A stretch of DNA of 47,166 bases from a virus, in IMG/VR virus record IMGVR_UViG_3300031237_000265, positions 1 through 47,166 of that record, one strand, 5' to 3'. The notes under the pieces are model-generated. The model saw nothing but the letters and a program-made list of their open reading frames with translations. It had not been told where the DNA came from and searched no databases. Shown piece after piece: positions 7,957 through 13,772 of the stretch. Each line of letters starts with the position of its first letter. The first letter of the stretch is position 1. Made by a program: the position numbers and the translations under genes.

Positions 7957-8418
7957 TCATGCGGCTCTCTGCTGACTCCAGACACCCACGGCGTCGAACA
8001 CTCTGGCGGCCTGTTCTTCCGTGAGTGAGACCTCGGCCGGGATGGCAATCCAGCCCGATGCGACCCGATGATTCGGATTGCTCTCGGCGACCAGGTCTTT
8101 GTAGGTTTCTTCGATCACGTCTTCGAGGTGCGCGGCCAGGTAGTTGCCCTGGGGCGCGACCTCTACCGACTTGGTGTAGCGGTGCCCGCGCTGATCGCGG
8201 CACTGGACGCTGACGTAGATTGTCCAGCGGTGCGGGAAGTCGCAGACCGCGTCGGCGAGGCGCTGGCCGGGCGGGATGTTTTTGCAGTTCTTCCAGTTGA
8301 TCATGCCCTGGCGGCCGCTTGGATCAATGTTCACCACCGCGACGTGGTTGGTGCTGAGCAGCGCCCGGCAAGAGCGTTCGATCCTGGCCCGCATATTGTT
8401 GGGCTTGCGCTTGCTCAT
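7957..8418 (-). CDS. Hypothetical phage early protein (153 aa)
   Basis: This 153-aa protein has a basic N-terminus (SKRKPNNMRARIERS). A strand-rich middle follows (HVAVVNIDPSGRQGMINW, RWTIYVSVQCRDQRG). The C-terminal helical segment is EEQAARVFDAVGVW. I do not recognise the family. Its start overlaps the upstream stop (ATGA, 8415-8418). A second ATG overlaps its own stop at 7958-7960 but opens only a short frame. Confidence 0.7.
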   Translation of the reverse strand: MSKRKPNNMRARIERSCRALLSTNHVAVVNIDPSGRQGMINWKNCKNIPPGQRLADAVCDFPHRWTIYVSVQCRDQRGHRYTKSVEVAPQGNYLAAHLEDVIEETYKDLVAESNPNHRVASGWIAIPAEVSLTEEQAARVFDAVGVWSQQRAA

Positions 8419-8648
8419 AGAGACTCCGTGATACGCCTCAGTGCGATCCGCTCTGCGTGGGATGGGGAGCGGCGCCGGCGCTTTAGGACGGTGTCGGGGT
8501 CGATCTTGTCCGAGCGGGGTGGACGGGGCTCAGGCTTGAAGGCGGCAGCCGGTTCAGCATTGCCGCCGGTCCCGAAGAACTGATCCAGCTTTCGGTTCAG
8601 GTCGTCGATCATCGAGTCGCGCGGGTTGGGCATTGGCACACCGATCAC
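8415..8648 (-). CDS. Small basic phage protein (77 aa)
   Basis: This 77-aa protein has a helical N-terminus (MIDDLNRKLDQFFGTGG), a proline-rich linker and a very basic C-terminus (LKRRRRSPSHAERIALRRI), suggestive of nucleic-acid binding. It is linked to both neighbours by ATGA overlaps (8415-8418 and 8645-8648). Family unknown. Confidence 0.65.
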   Translation of the reverse strand: MIGVPMPNPRDSMIDDLNRKLDQFFGTGGNAEPAAAFKPEPRPPRSDKIDPDTVLKRRRRSPSHAERIALRRITESL

Positions 8649-8917
8649 TGCGCACCTCCGGGGAGGCGGTTGGCCTTTGCTTCGAACTGCATTGCGAGGT
8701 CGTGAGCGGCCTTAAAGCCTTGGCGGAAAGCGCGAGTCTTGCCGGTTGTAAGGTCGACGATCTGGAACATGCCGACGCTTTCGCCTGTTACCTGGAAGCG
8801 CACAGGTTTCGGTGGCACTGGCCGATCAATGCGCCCGAAGAACGCGGCGCGCGCGGCGTTTGTTTGCTGCAGCAGCACACCGAGTTCGTCGATGCGCTCT
8901 TGAAATGATGGATGCAT
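8645..8917 (-). CDS. Hypothetical phage early protein (90 aa)
   Basis: This 90-aa protein starts at 8917 with GAGGG upstream. The N-terminal helix (FQERIDELGVLLQQTNAARAAFF) could be a coiled coil. The C-terminus has a beta strand pair and a helix (FQIVDLTTGKTRAFRQGFKA). The family is not recognised. A long RNA hairpin (8942-9008) lies about 25 nt upstream of this start and could affect its translation. Confidence 0.65.
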   Translation of the reverse strand: MHPSFQERIDELGVLLQQTNAARAAFFGRIDRPVPPKPVRFQVTGESVGMFQIVDLTTGKTRAFRQGFKAAHDLAMQFEAKANRLPGGAQ

Positions 8918-8941
8918 GGTTGGTCCCTCGGTGTGGGTGTG

Positions 8942-9008
8942 GATATTCGGCAATACCTTGGCCGCCCGCTTGGGTCGGTGGGCGCGGGGGAAGGTGCTGG
9001 CGAATATC
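8942..9008 (-). other. Long RNA hairpin in left operon leader
   Basis: Arms 8942-8959 and 8991-9008 are inverted repeats, with about 16 of 18 positions pairing as RNA including one G-U. The 31-nt interior contains a further GC-rich stem (CGCCC/GGGCG). The result is a rod-like hairpin of about 67 nt in an otherwise empty 255-nt gap (8918-9172). No U-tract follows on the minus strand, so it is not a simple terminator. It may be a regulatory leader, an antitermination element or an sRNA part (inference). Confidence 0.6.
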
Positions 9009-9172
9009 GACAAAGGGAGGGTGCCCAGGCCCGCTACTGGCGACGGCCTGGGTTTGCAGCATCAAGTTGTCCTGGTGCGATGGGGTGGCCTACCGGAATT
9101 CCGGCCAATGCGCGGTGACATCGACGACCTGCTGTCCGCTGCCTGTATGAGTGCTGGGCACAGCCTTCAGGC

Positions 9173-9433
9173 TTACTGCGCCACGCAGGTGGATCGCTCG
9201 TCTACTTCATGGTCGTGACTCCTATCGCTCGCACACTGGGCAGGCAGTGGCCACCTATCGAAGCTGCATTGGAATGTCGGTCCACACCATTTTCTGCAAT
9301 CGACGTCCGGGTATTCGCCACAATCCGATTGCTCTGGAGATGCTTTTTTCATGACCCGCCGACATTCCGATGCAGCCTCTTGCGAGGTGATCGGGCAGTT
9401 ATCGTCAGGCTGACGTGGCGCTGGCTGTCTCAA
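9173..9433 (-). CDS. Putative cysteine-rich small protein
   Basis: This 86-aa frame starts with TTG at 9433, overlapping the upstream stop (TTGA, 9430-9433). It contains seven cysteines spread along the chain (DNCPIT, SECRRV, SDCGEY, VDCRKWC, FQCSF, AQCAS). An internal ATG (MKKASPEQ) could be the true start. No family recognised. The overlap and open frame favour a gene, but the rare start and unusual composition keep this tentative. Confidence 0.42.
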   Translation of the reverse strand: MRQPAPRQPDDNCPITSQEAASECRRVMKKASPEQSDCGEYPDVDCRKWCGPTFQCSFDRWPLPAQCASDRSHDHEVDERSTCVAQ

Positions 9434-9732
9434 ATCACTGCGGTCATGGTCTTGGACCCGTCGCCGTGCGTGGTCGTGATCAGCATCGGCGCGGGCCGGC
9501 CACTGCGACGGATGAGGGCATTAGCTTGCGCAAACACTGGGTTGGGTTCGTCGTTGCCATCGGGCAGCAGCGTGCTGCAAACCAAGCTGGAGCAGTCCTC
9601 GCCGTTCGGCCCCTCGCCATCGTGAGCAATGTCGAAGCTCGCCATCATCGCGATGCCGTGCTCCCTGCTGATGGCGATGATCTGCTGCATGAGGGGGCTG
9701 ATTTGGTCGTCGTAAACCTGTTCTTTGTTCAT
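9430..9732 (-). CDS. Hypothetical phage early protein (100 aa)
   Basis: This 100-aa protein is read from the ATG at 9732, where GGAG sits eight bases upstream; two in-frame ATGs lie slightly further up. The sequence has a helical N-terminus (YDDQISPLMQQIIAISREHG), then alternating strands (IAMMASFDIAHDGEG, APMLITTTHGDGSK). It looks like a small alpha/beta cytoplasmic protein. No family recognised. A conserved hairpin (9753-9789) sits in its leader. Confidence 0.7.
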   Translation of the reverse strand: MNKEQVYDDQISPLMQQIIAISREHGIAMMASFDIAHDGEGPNGEDCSSLVCSTLLPDGNDEPNPVFAQANALIRRSGRPAPMLITTTHGDGSKTMTAVI

Positions 9733-9752
9733 TGTCATAGCTCCGGTTGTCA

Positions 9753-9789
9753 TCCCGCTGCCCACTCAGTGAATGGGCAGAAGTGATGC
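9753..9789 (-). promoter_or_regulatory. Conserved leader hairpin, copy 1
   Basis: CTGCCCA pairs with TGGGCAG around a nine-base loop, about 25 nt upstream of the 9732 start. The flanks (tcccg on one side, agtgatgc on the other, plus-strand reading) match those of two further copies at 10846-10880 and 11222-11255. The stem sequence differs here but remains paired, which suggests a conserved RNA structure. Confidence 0.55.
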
Positions 9790-9938
9790 TATTGAGCGAA
9801 GCGAAACCACATGACCACGCCCAGGGCGAGACCGGAGATAACCCCGGCCAGGAAGGCAATGGAGATGATGTGAAGGAAACTCGCGACCATCAGCATGGTT
9901 CCGCCCAATAGGATCGCGATCAGTAAGCGGGTGATCAC
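9789..9938 (-). CDS. 49-aa two-helix membrane protein
   Basis: This gene reads from a GTG at 9938 that overlaps the stop of the TAXI gene (GTGA, 9935-9938). The 49-aa product is almost entirely hydrophobic: ITRLLIAILLGGTMLMVASF, then ISIAFLAGVISGLALGVVMW, ending RFAQ. Two transmembrane helices with a short turn are predicted. Coupling to the secreted solute-binding protein suggests that both act at the envelope, perhaps in exclusion of other phages (inference). Not recognised as a known family. Confidence 0.6.
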   Translation of the reverse strand: MITRLLIAILLGGTMLMVASFLHIISIAFLAGVISGLALGVVMWFRFAQ

Positions 9939-10819
9939 CGCACCACCTTCACGACACTGTTGATACCTTTATCCACAGCGCGGCGGACCTTCTTCGCTTC
10001 GTCTGGCTGCATGCTTTTCAGATAGTCGTTGTTGAACACGATCTGAGCGCGCAGGCAGTAAGTGTCAGGCTTGCCCATCGTCGAAGTGTCCAGGCCGCTT
10101 TGGCCTTCTTTGTCGACAACGCAGTGGGTGTAAAGCGGGTTGTTGTTGGCGTCTTTTGCGTCTTCGAATGAACTGTCGTTCACCTCGCCAATCAGGATCT
10201 GCTTGCTGAAGTCGGCCGTGATGTCGTTCGGGATCTTCCCGGCGCGACCGATGTACAGCATGCCGGCGATCTCGATGCGCACACCGGCCTTCGTGACGTA
10301 GCCCTGGGCGACTGCTTCGGCCGCGCTGTACCAGTCGTCAAACTCGACGATTCGTGCGCCTTCGTAATCCTTGTCGGTCTTGATCCAATTGCGGACCGTG
10401 ACCAATGCCCCGGATCCAGACACCGCCGCAAAGGCGTACTTCGCCGCAACGCTGTCTTTTTCCATCTTGCCGAAGTCATCGACGCCGGCCTTGCCGTGCA
10501 GCCAGTAGATGACCTCCTGGTGTGCATCGCTGACCTTGAGATCGGCCGGCATCGGCAAACTGATCACCGCGTCGTTCTGGATGACCGCGATGTCGCAGGC
10601 CCCGTCCTTCAGCTTCTCGGCATTCTCTACCGAGCCACCAGTGTTGATCACTTTCGCCTCCCCGCCGTCCTGCTTGGCAATGGTGTTGCCGATGCTGGTG
10701 GCCAGGCTTTCGTAAAAGCCGCCTTCACCACCGGAGCAGAAACGAAGGGGAGGCGGTGCCGCGCTGGCGATGGCTGAAACACTCAGCAGCACAGCCAGCA
10801 ATAACGCTTTCGATTTCAT
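9935..10819 (-). CDS. Secreted TAXI-type solute-binding protein
   Basis: This 294-aa protein carries a clear Sec signal peptide (KSKALLLAVLLSVSAIASA, then APPPL). The mature part resembles TAXI-family TRAP transporter binding proteins: LRFCSGGEGGFYESLATSIG, then NTGGSVENAEKLKDGACDIAVIQ near the ligand site, and a GSGALVTVRNW loop. It should fold as a two-lobed periplasmic binding protein. No TRAP permease is present, so it either serves a host transporter or has been repurposed. The start at 10819 has GAGGAAC upstream; a longer frame lacks support. Confidence 0.78.
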   Translation of the reverse strand: MKSKALLLAVLLSVSAIASAAPPPLRFCSGGEGGFYESLATSIGNTIAKQDGGEAKVINTGGSVENAEKLKDGACDIAVIQNDAVISLPMPADLKVSDAHQEVIYWLHGKAGVDDFGKMEKDSVAAKYAFAAVSGSGALVTVRNWIKTDKDYEGARIVEFDDWYSAAEAVAQGYVTKAGVRIEIAGMLYIGRAGKIPNDITADFSKQILIGEVNDSSFEDAKDANNNPLYTHCVVDKEGQSGLDTSTMGKPDTYCLRAQIVFNNDYLKSMQPDEAKKVRRAVDKGINSVVKVVR

Positions 10820-10845
10820 GGGTGTTCCTCTGGGTTGGGTGACAT

Positions 10846-10880
10846 CCCGATGCACCCTGTCGCCAAGGTGCAGCAGTGAT
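10846..10880 (-). promoter_or_regulatory. Conserved leader hairpin, copy 2
   Basis: TGCACC pairs with GGTGCA around a ten-base loop, 32 nt upstream of the TAXI gene start. Over 35 nt it matches copy 3 (11222-11255) at 29 positions by my count, with stems conserved and most changes in the loop. It is likely a shared regulatory RNA element of the left operon. Confidence 0.6.
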
Positions 10881-10893
10881 GCTTTGCCGTCGT

Positions 10894-11199
10894 TTACGCG
10901 ATAAAAACACCATCAGTAGATTCCCCAGCTGGGCCTTGAGGATTTGGGCTTTCAGCCTGGCCAACGATAATTTCTCGTCGCATTGCCTCGGCAACGAGCG
11001 CGGTCTGGCGGTGAACCCCCAGCTTGAACATCGCGTTGGATATCCGCTTGACCACCGTCCCTGGCTCAACATCGAACGTTCTGGCGATTTGTTTGGCGGT
11101 CAAGCCTTGCGCAACTGAAAGCAGAAATTGAAGTTCTCGACGGGCAAGGCCTCGGCCGAGATGGCCGATCCATGTGCCGCTTTTGATTGTTGATTCCAT
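10894..11199 (-). CDS. LuxR-type HTH DNA-binding protein
   Basis: This 101-aa protein is essentially a stand-alone GerE/LuxR helix-turn-helix: LARRELQFLLSVAQGLTAKQ, then IARTFDVEPGTVVKRISNAMFKLGVHRQTALVAEA (about 17-73). It has no sensory domain, so it may be constitutively active or regulated by its level. It is the first gene after PL and could control the left operon or host genes. GAGG eight bases before the ATG at 11199 supports the start. Confidence 0.85.
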   Translation of the reverse strand: MESTIKSGTWIGHLGRGLARRELQFLLSVAQGLTAKQIARTFDVEPGTVVKRISNAMFKLGVHRQTALVAEAMRREIIVGQAESPNPQGPAGESTDGVFIA

Positions 11200-11221
11200 G
11201 CTGTTTACCTCTCGGTTATTT

Positions 11222-11255
11222 TCCCAATGCACCCGGTCAACCAGGTGCATCAGTG
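11222..11255 (-). promoter_or_regulatory. Conserved leader hairpin, copy 3
   Basis: ATGCACC pairs with GGTGCAT around a ten-base loop, about 27 nt before the LuxR-type gene. It closely matches the hairpin at 10846-10880 in stem and flanks. It lies at the end of the long PL leader. Confidence 0.6.
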
Positions 11256-11590
11256 AAAATGTTCCGTGTTTCGTACCTCCGTTACTGGCCACGGTGGGCT
11301 GGGCTGAACACAGGCAAAAATTGCCTTAGTTCGATCTCGCCGCACGTCCGCCGGGTTTCCCCACCACTGCCCGTCGTCGCACATTTCGTGTTCGATGCTG
11401 TTACGGGTGGCTGTGCTGCTTCGCGTCCTCCATGTGGGAGTCCGGCCAGTTCCAGAGCTGGCATGGTCGACGGTTTAGCTTTCTCACCACCGGCATGCCG
11501 GTACGTCGCTGGGTCACGTCTGACTGTTAAAGAGCGGCGGGTTTCTTGACCCTTCGCGGCTGGCCCCTGATTGGGTGCCGGTTGCGATGG
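11256..11590 (-). other. PL leader region, no convincing gene
   Basis: About 335 nt between PL and the first left gene show no gene I can support. A 107-codon minus-strand frame crosses it (11282-11605), but it extends upstream of the PL start point and has no ribosome site. The leader contains a perfect 14-bp palindrome at 11489-11502 (ACCGGCA/TGCCGGT) and CCAG...CTGG repeats. It may hold antitermination signals or a small RNA (inference). Confidence 0.45.
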
Positions 11591-11595
11591 AGTGA

Positions 11596-11624
11596 ATTTA
11601 AGCAAGCTGAATTGCGACAGTCAA
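11596..11624 (-). promoter_or_regulatory. Leftward early promoter PL
   Basis: On the minus strand TTGACT (11619-11624), a 17-bp spacer and TTAAAT (11596-11601) form a strong sigma-70 promoter. Operators overlap both hexamers, so bound repressor would block it. It would drive the left operon starting near 11589. Confidence 0.75.
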
Positions 11625-11658
11625 GCATGCTTAAGAAAATAAATTCAGATTGCTTAAT
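11598..11658. promoter_or_regulatory. Left operator cluster OL (three sites)
   Basis: Three 14-bp sites resembling TTMAGCATGCTTAA lie at 11598-11611 (TTAAGCAAGCTGAA), 11621-11634 (TCAAGCATGCTTAA) and 11645-11658 (TTCAGATTGCTTAA). Centres are 23 and 24 bp apart. The same motif recurs beside the cI/cro promoters, so these are the likely CI/Cro binding sites. Confidence 0.75.
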
Positions 11659-11669
11659 TCTGCGGGCGA

Positions 11670-11693
11670 AAAAAAAACCCGCTTAAGGCGGGC
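11670..11693 (-). terminator. Terminator after DUF1654 gene
   Basis: On the minus strand CCCGC-TTAAG-type loop-GCGGG is followed by nine T residues, a classical intrinsic terminator. It stands about 20 nt after the DUF1654 stop and just before OL, separating that transcript from the PL operon. Confidence 0.85.
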
Positions 11694-11711
11694 TTCATTC
11701 ATTCGAAGCGA

Positions 11712-11969
11712 TCAATCCTCGCTGGGTACGGTCCAGTAAATGAACACGCCGCCGTCTTCCTGGTGTTCCACCGTGACGTTATCGTTCTCGCCAATTTCCT
11801 GCATAAGCTGGCTCCAGCCGTCTTCAGGCTCATCTGGCGAGCGGAAGAGCGTGGCCTCTTTGGCTTTCTGCGCAGCCGGTGAATTGATGATCTTCTGCAC
11901 GCGCAATCCCATCAGCTCGAAAGAGCTAGGAGGGGTAATGGATGCTGGTTCTTTCTTTGCTTTCGCCAT
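11712..11969 (-). CDS. DUF1654 protein under LexA control
   Basis: This 85-aa protein fits DUF1654, a Pseudomonas-restricted family: SFELMGLRVQKIINSPAAQK, then LFRSPDEPEDGWSQLMQEIG and NVTVEHQEDGGVFIYWTV. Its function is unknown. It sits between OL and cI with its own promoter and terminator, as rex does in lambda. A LexA box overlaps its start site, so it should be expressed on DNA damage. That makes a role in prophage induction, such as acting on the repressor, plausible (inference). Confidence 0.82.
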   Translation of the reverse strand: MAKAKKEPASITPPSSFELMGLRVQKIINSPAAQKAKEATLFRSPDEPEDGWSQLMQEIGENDNVTVEHQEDGGVFIYWTVPSED

Positions 11970-11987
11970 GATTCTTGCTCTTATTTA

Positions 11988-12003
11988 CTGTATGAATAAA
12001 CAG
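11988..12003. promoter_or_regulatory. LexA (SOS) box
   Basis: CTGTATGAATAAACAG matches the gammaproteobacterial SOS box (CTG-N10-CAG with an AT-rich centre). It is extended to a 20-bp imperfect palindrome TACTG...CAGTA. It lies just downstream of the -10 hexamer of the DUF1654 promoter, so bound LexA would block initiation. Confidence 0.8.
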
Positions 12004-12006
12004 TAT

Positions 12007-12036
12007 TTTATACATCAATGTAAGGTGGCGCGACAA
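12007..12036 (-). promoter_or_regulatory. SOS-controlled promoter of DUF1654 gene
   Basis: On the minus strand TTGTCG (12031-12036), an 18-bp spacer and TATAAA (12007-12012) form a good sigma-70 promoter. Its start point falls within the LexA box. The transcript leader would be about 30 nt. Confidence 0.6.
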
Positions 12037-12070
12037 GAGTACTTTTGTACTCCGTTGGGTTGCGGACAAC

Positions 12071-12095
12071 AAAAAGCCCGCACAGGGGCGGGCTT
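12071..12095 (-). terminator. cI transcript terminator
   Basis: On the minus strand AGCCCGC pairs with GCGGGCT around a six-base loop, followed by TTTTT. It lies about 50 nt after the cI stop and upstream of the DUF1654 promoter, isolating the two transcripts. Confidence 0.85.
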
Positions 12096-12143
12096 CCTTT
12101 GTTCACAAAATACTTCGAGAAGAACCCGGGCCAGATGACTGGG

Positions 12144-12815
12144 CTATCTGAAAATCGACTTCGGCATTTTGCCGTCCACTACTGTGCCAACGACCTCCCA
12201 ATCACCATCCATAGGAGTCGTCGGGAATGAAGGGTTTAATGGTTTTAGGTAGAACTCTCCTGCATCCCGAAGAAACTGCTTAAATGTTGCCTCGTTCGTG
12301 TCAGGCATGCGGGCCACAACGAGCTGGCCGGAATTGGGTTCAATCTCAGGGGCGACAAGGATCAGAGAACCCTCTGGGAAGGATGCGCCGACGGCGCTCG
12401 TCATGGACTGCCCCACAACCTTAAGCCAGAAAGCACTCTCGCCAGCCCATACATCTGATGAGTGCCTTTCGCACGCTGCAACGTTAGACGTGTCCATTGC
12501 CTCGGTTGCTGCTCCAGCCTGTACCCAACTGATTTCTGGGTACATAAATGATCGTGTTGGCTGTAACGCCACTTCCACGTTAGAGGGGTGGCCTGCCTTG
12601 GTGGAAACCATGTCGCCAGTACCATTCGCGAGCCATTCAGCGCTCACGCCGGTCGCCTTCGCAAGAGCGAAAAGGTTTTCAGGTTTTAGCGCCTTGCTAT
12701 CACCGTTCACCCATTGAGTTACGGCCGAAGCCGAGACGCCGCAAAGAGCAGCGATATCCTTTTTTAGTTTCTTGCTGTGCTTGATCGCCTGGGCGATTCG
12801 GTCGTGTCTGCTCAT
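12144..12815 (-). CDS. cI: CI-type phage repressor (HTH + S24 peptidase)
   Basis: This 223-aa repressor should maintain lysogeny by binding the 14-bp operators. Residues about 5-65 form an XRE helix-turn-helix (KKDIAALCGVSASAVTQW). The C-terminal S24/LexA domain has the self-cleavage site Ala100-Gly101 (WVQAGAA), catalytic Ser137 (VVGQSMT) and Lys179 (ATFKQFL), so RecA-stimulated autocleavage on DNA damage is expected. It is divergent from cro. No Shine-Dalgarno is visible, and the predicted PRM -10 places the start point at the ATG, so its mRNA may be leaderless. Confidence 0.94.
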   Translation of the reverse strand: MSRHDRIAQAIKHSKKLKKDIAALCGVSASAVTQWVNGDSKALKPENLFALAKATGVSAEWLANGTGDMVSTKAGHPSNVEVALQPTRSFMYPEISWVQAGAATEAMDTSNVAACERHSSDVWAGESAFWLKVVGQSMTSAVGASFPEGSLILVAPEIEPNSGQLVVARMPDTNEATFKQFLRDAGEFYLKPLNPSFPTTPMDGDWEVVGTVVDGKMPKSIFR

Positions 12816-12821
12816 AGGTAA

Positions 12822-12850
12822 ATGTTAAGCGAACTTAATTTAAGCATGCC
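12822..12850 (-). promoter_or_regulatory. Candidate repressor promoter PRM
   Basis: TAACAT (minus strand, 12822-12827) ends six bases before the cI ATG, so transcription would begin at or near the start codon. The -35 region (GGCATG, 12845-12850) is poor and overlaps an operator. This would suit a promoter activated by bound repressor, as in lambda (inference). Confidence 0.4.
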
Positions 12851-12895
12851 TTTAGCGTGGAAACAGTATTGATGTCGATAATTCAGCATGCTTAA
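12825..12895. promoter_or_regulatory. Right operator cluster OR (three sites)
   Basis: Sites lie at 12825-12838 (TTAAGCGAACTTAA), 12840-12853 (TTAAGCATGCCTTT) and 12882-12895 (TTCAGCATGCTTAA). They match the left operators. The third covers the PR -10 box; the first two cover the PRM region. Spacing is 15 and 42 bp between centres, unlike the even spacing on the left. Confidence 0.75.
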
Positions 12896-12897
12896 AT
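12869..12897 (+). promoter_or_regulatory. Rightward early promoter PR
   Basis: TTGATG (12869-12874), 17-bp spacer and TTAAAT (12892-12897) mirror the PL promoter. An operator overlaps the -10 box. It would start the cro-replication transcript around 12904. Confidence 0.75.
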
Positions 12898-12923
12898 AGA
12901 CCTATCGCTAAAGGAGCGAATTT

Positions 12924-13103
12924 ATGAAAACCAAAGATGCGGCTATGCATTTCGGCTCGAAGAAGAAGCTTGCGGTTGCCCTGAACATCAGTCCTGGCGC
13001 AGTGACCATGTGGGGTGATCACGTGCCCGAGTCTCGCCAGTACCAAATTCAGGTTCTGACCAAGGGTGCTCTGAAGGCCGACCCCAAGCTTTCAGCCGCC
13101 TAA
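12924..13103 (+). CDS. cro: Cro-type repressor
   Basis: This 59-aa protein starts at an ATG with AAGGAG eight bases upstream. It resembles the short P22-type Cro family: MKTKDAAMHFGSKKKLAVAL, then NISPGAVTMWGDHVPESRQY and IQVLTKG. The helix-turn-helix spans about residues 4-35. It lies immediately after PR and opposite cI, the canonical cro position, and should bind the same operators to favour lytic growth. Its length makes it easy to miss. Confidence 0.88.
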   Translation: MKTKDAAMHFGSKKKLAVALNISPGAVTMWGDHVPESRQYQIQVLTKGALKADPKLSAA

Positions 13104-13138
13104 CCCAGCCCTGTCACACCGACCCCGGAAGTGAACCA

Positions 13139-13492
13139 ATGGCCTACAAAAACAAGACGCATCGCAACACCCACCAGCTGAAGTCGCGCCTCAATGACGC
13201 CGCTTACGCCGCCCTCGAGGTTGAAGCGTTAGCGCGTGAGATTCAGCCGGGCGCCTTGGTTCGCGACCTCACGTTGGCGGCTCTGCGGTTCAAGGAGGAT
13301 TACGGGTACTTCCCGTTGGTCGATGACGGCGAGTCGGACGAGCTGGACGGCTTTCCAGCGCTGGGCGAACTGGCCCGCGAGCTGAAAATTCAGCCTGGTG
13401 CGCTAGTTCGCGACCTCATACGTGCGGCCCTGAAAGCCAAGCGAGAGCAGGACACGATTTCCCAAGTTAACGACAAGAAACTCAGCGCCTGA
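13139..13492 (+). CDS. Small protein with internal duplication
   Basis: This 117-aa protein has a basic N-terminus (AYKNKTHRNTHQLKSRL), then two copies of a 19-residue unit. The first is AREIQPGALVRDLTLAALR (about 32-50), the second ARELKIQPGALVRDLIRAALK (about 78-98). Each looks like a strand plus helices, possibly a ribbon-helix-helix type binding unit. It occupies the cII position, so a regulatory role is plausible but not shown. GGAAG lies nine bases before the start. Confidence 0.72.
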   Translation: MAYKNKTHRNTHQLKSRLNDAAYAALEVEALAREIQPGALVRDLTLAALRFKEDYGYFPLVDDGESDELDGFPALGELARELKIQPGALVRDLIRAALKAKREQDTISQVNDKKLSA

Positions 13493-13514
13493 TTAGGCCA
13501 TGGAGGAGGCACCA

Positions 13515-13766
13515 ATGCCTGCAATACACGAAGTAGGGCAGTACACGCAGGACGAGAAGGACGAGCTTGAGCGCTGGGCTGACGAGGTCGGTATCGGCAT
13601 GGATCAGCTAGCTGATCGAATCCTGCAGATGACTGAGCGAGCGGTCGAGCGGCGCAGTGCTGCTCGCCTCGCAGCAGATAAAGACACCTTGCAAAACCGT
13701 CTCTCGGCTCACTGCGCACAAGTGGCGCAGGCAGAAAACGTGATTTCGATTTTCCCCGTGAGGTAA
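13515..13766 (+). CDS. Small helical phage protein (83 aa)
   Basis: This 83-aa protein starts at 13515, where GGAGG sits seven to eight bases upstream; an earlier in-frame ATG (13500) overlaps that ribosome site. The chain is charged and helical (DEKDELERWADEVGIGMDQLADRILQM). It resembles small phage DNA-binding or regulatory proteins in length, but I do not recognise a family. It follows the duplicated-repeat gene by 22 nt. Confidence 0.68.
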   Translation: MPAIHEVGQYTQDEKDELERWADEVGIGMDQLADRILQMTERAVERRSAARLAADKDTLQNRLSAHCAQVAQAENVISIFPVR

Positions 13767-13772
13767 CGGTCC

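Noticed and set aside
7775-7960. A 61-codon minus-strand frame whose ATG overlaps the stop of the 153-aa gene (ATGA).
   Set aside because: It runs 90 nt into the next gene in another frame and has basic, proline-rich composition typical of an out-of-frame reading. It may still serve re-initiation, but I cannot support it as a gene.
11282-11605. A 107-codon minus-strand frame in the PL leader.
   Set aside because: Its start lies upstream of the predicted PL start point, no ribosome site is visible, and the composition is not protein-like.
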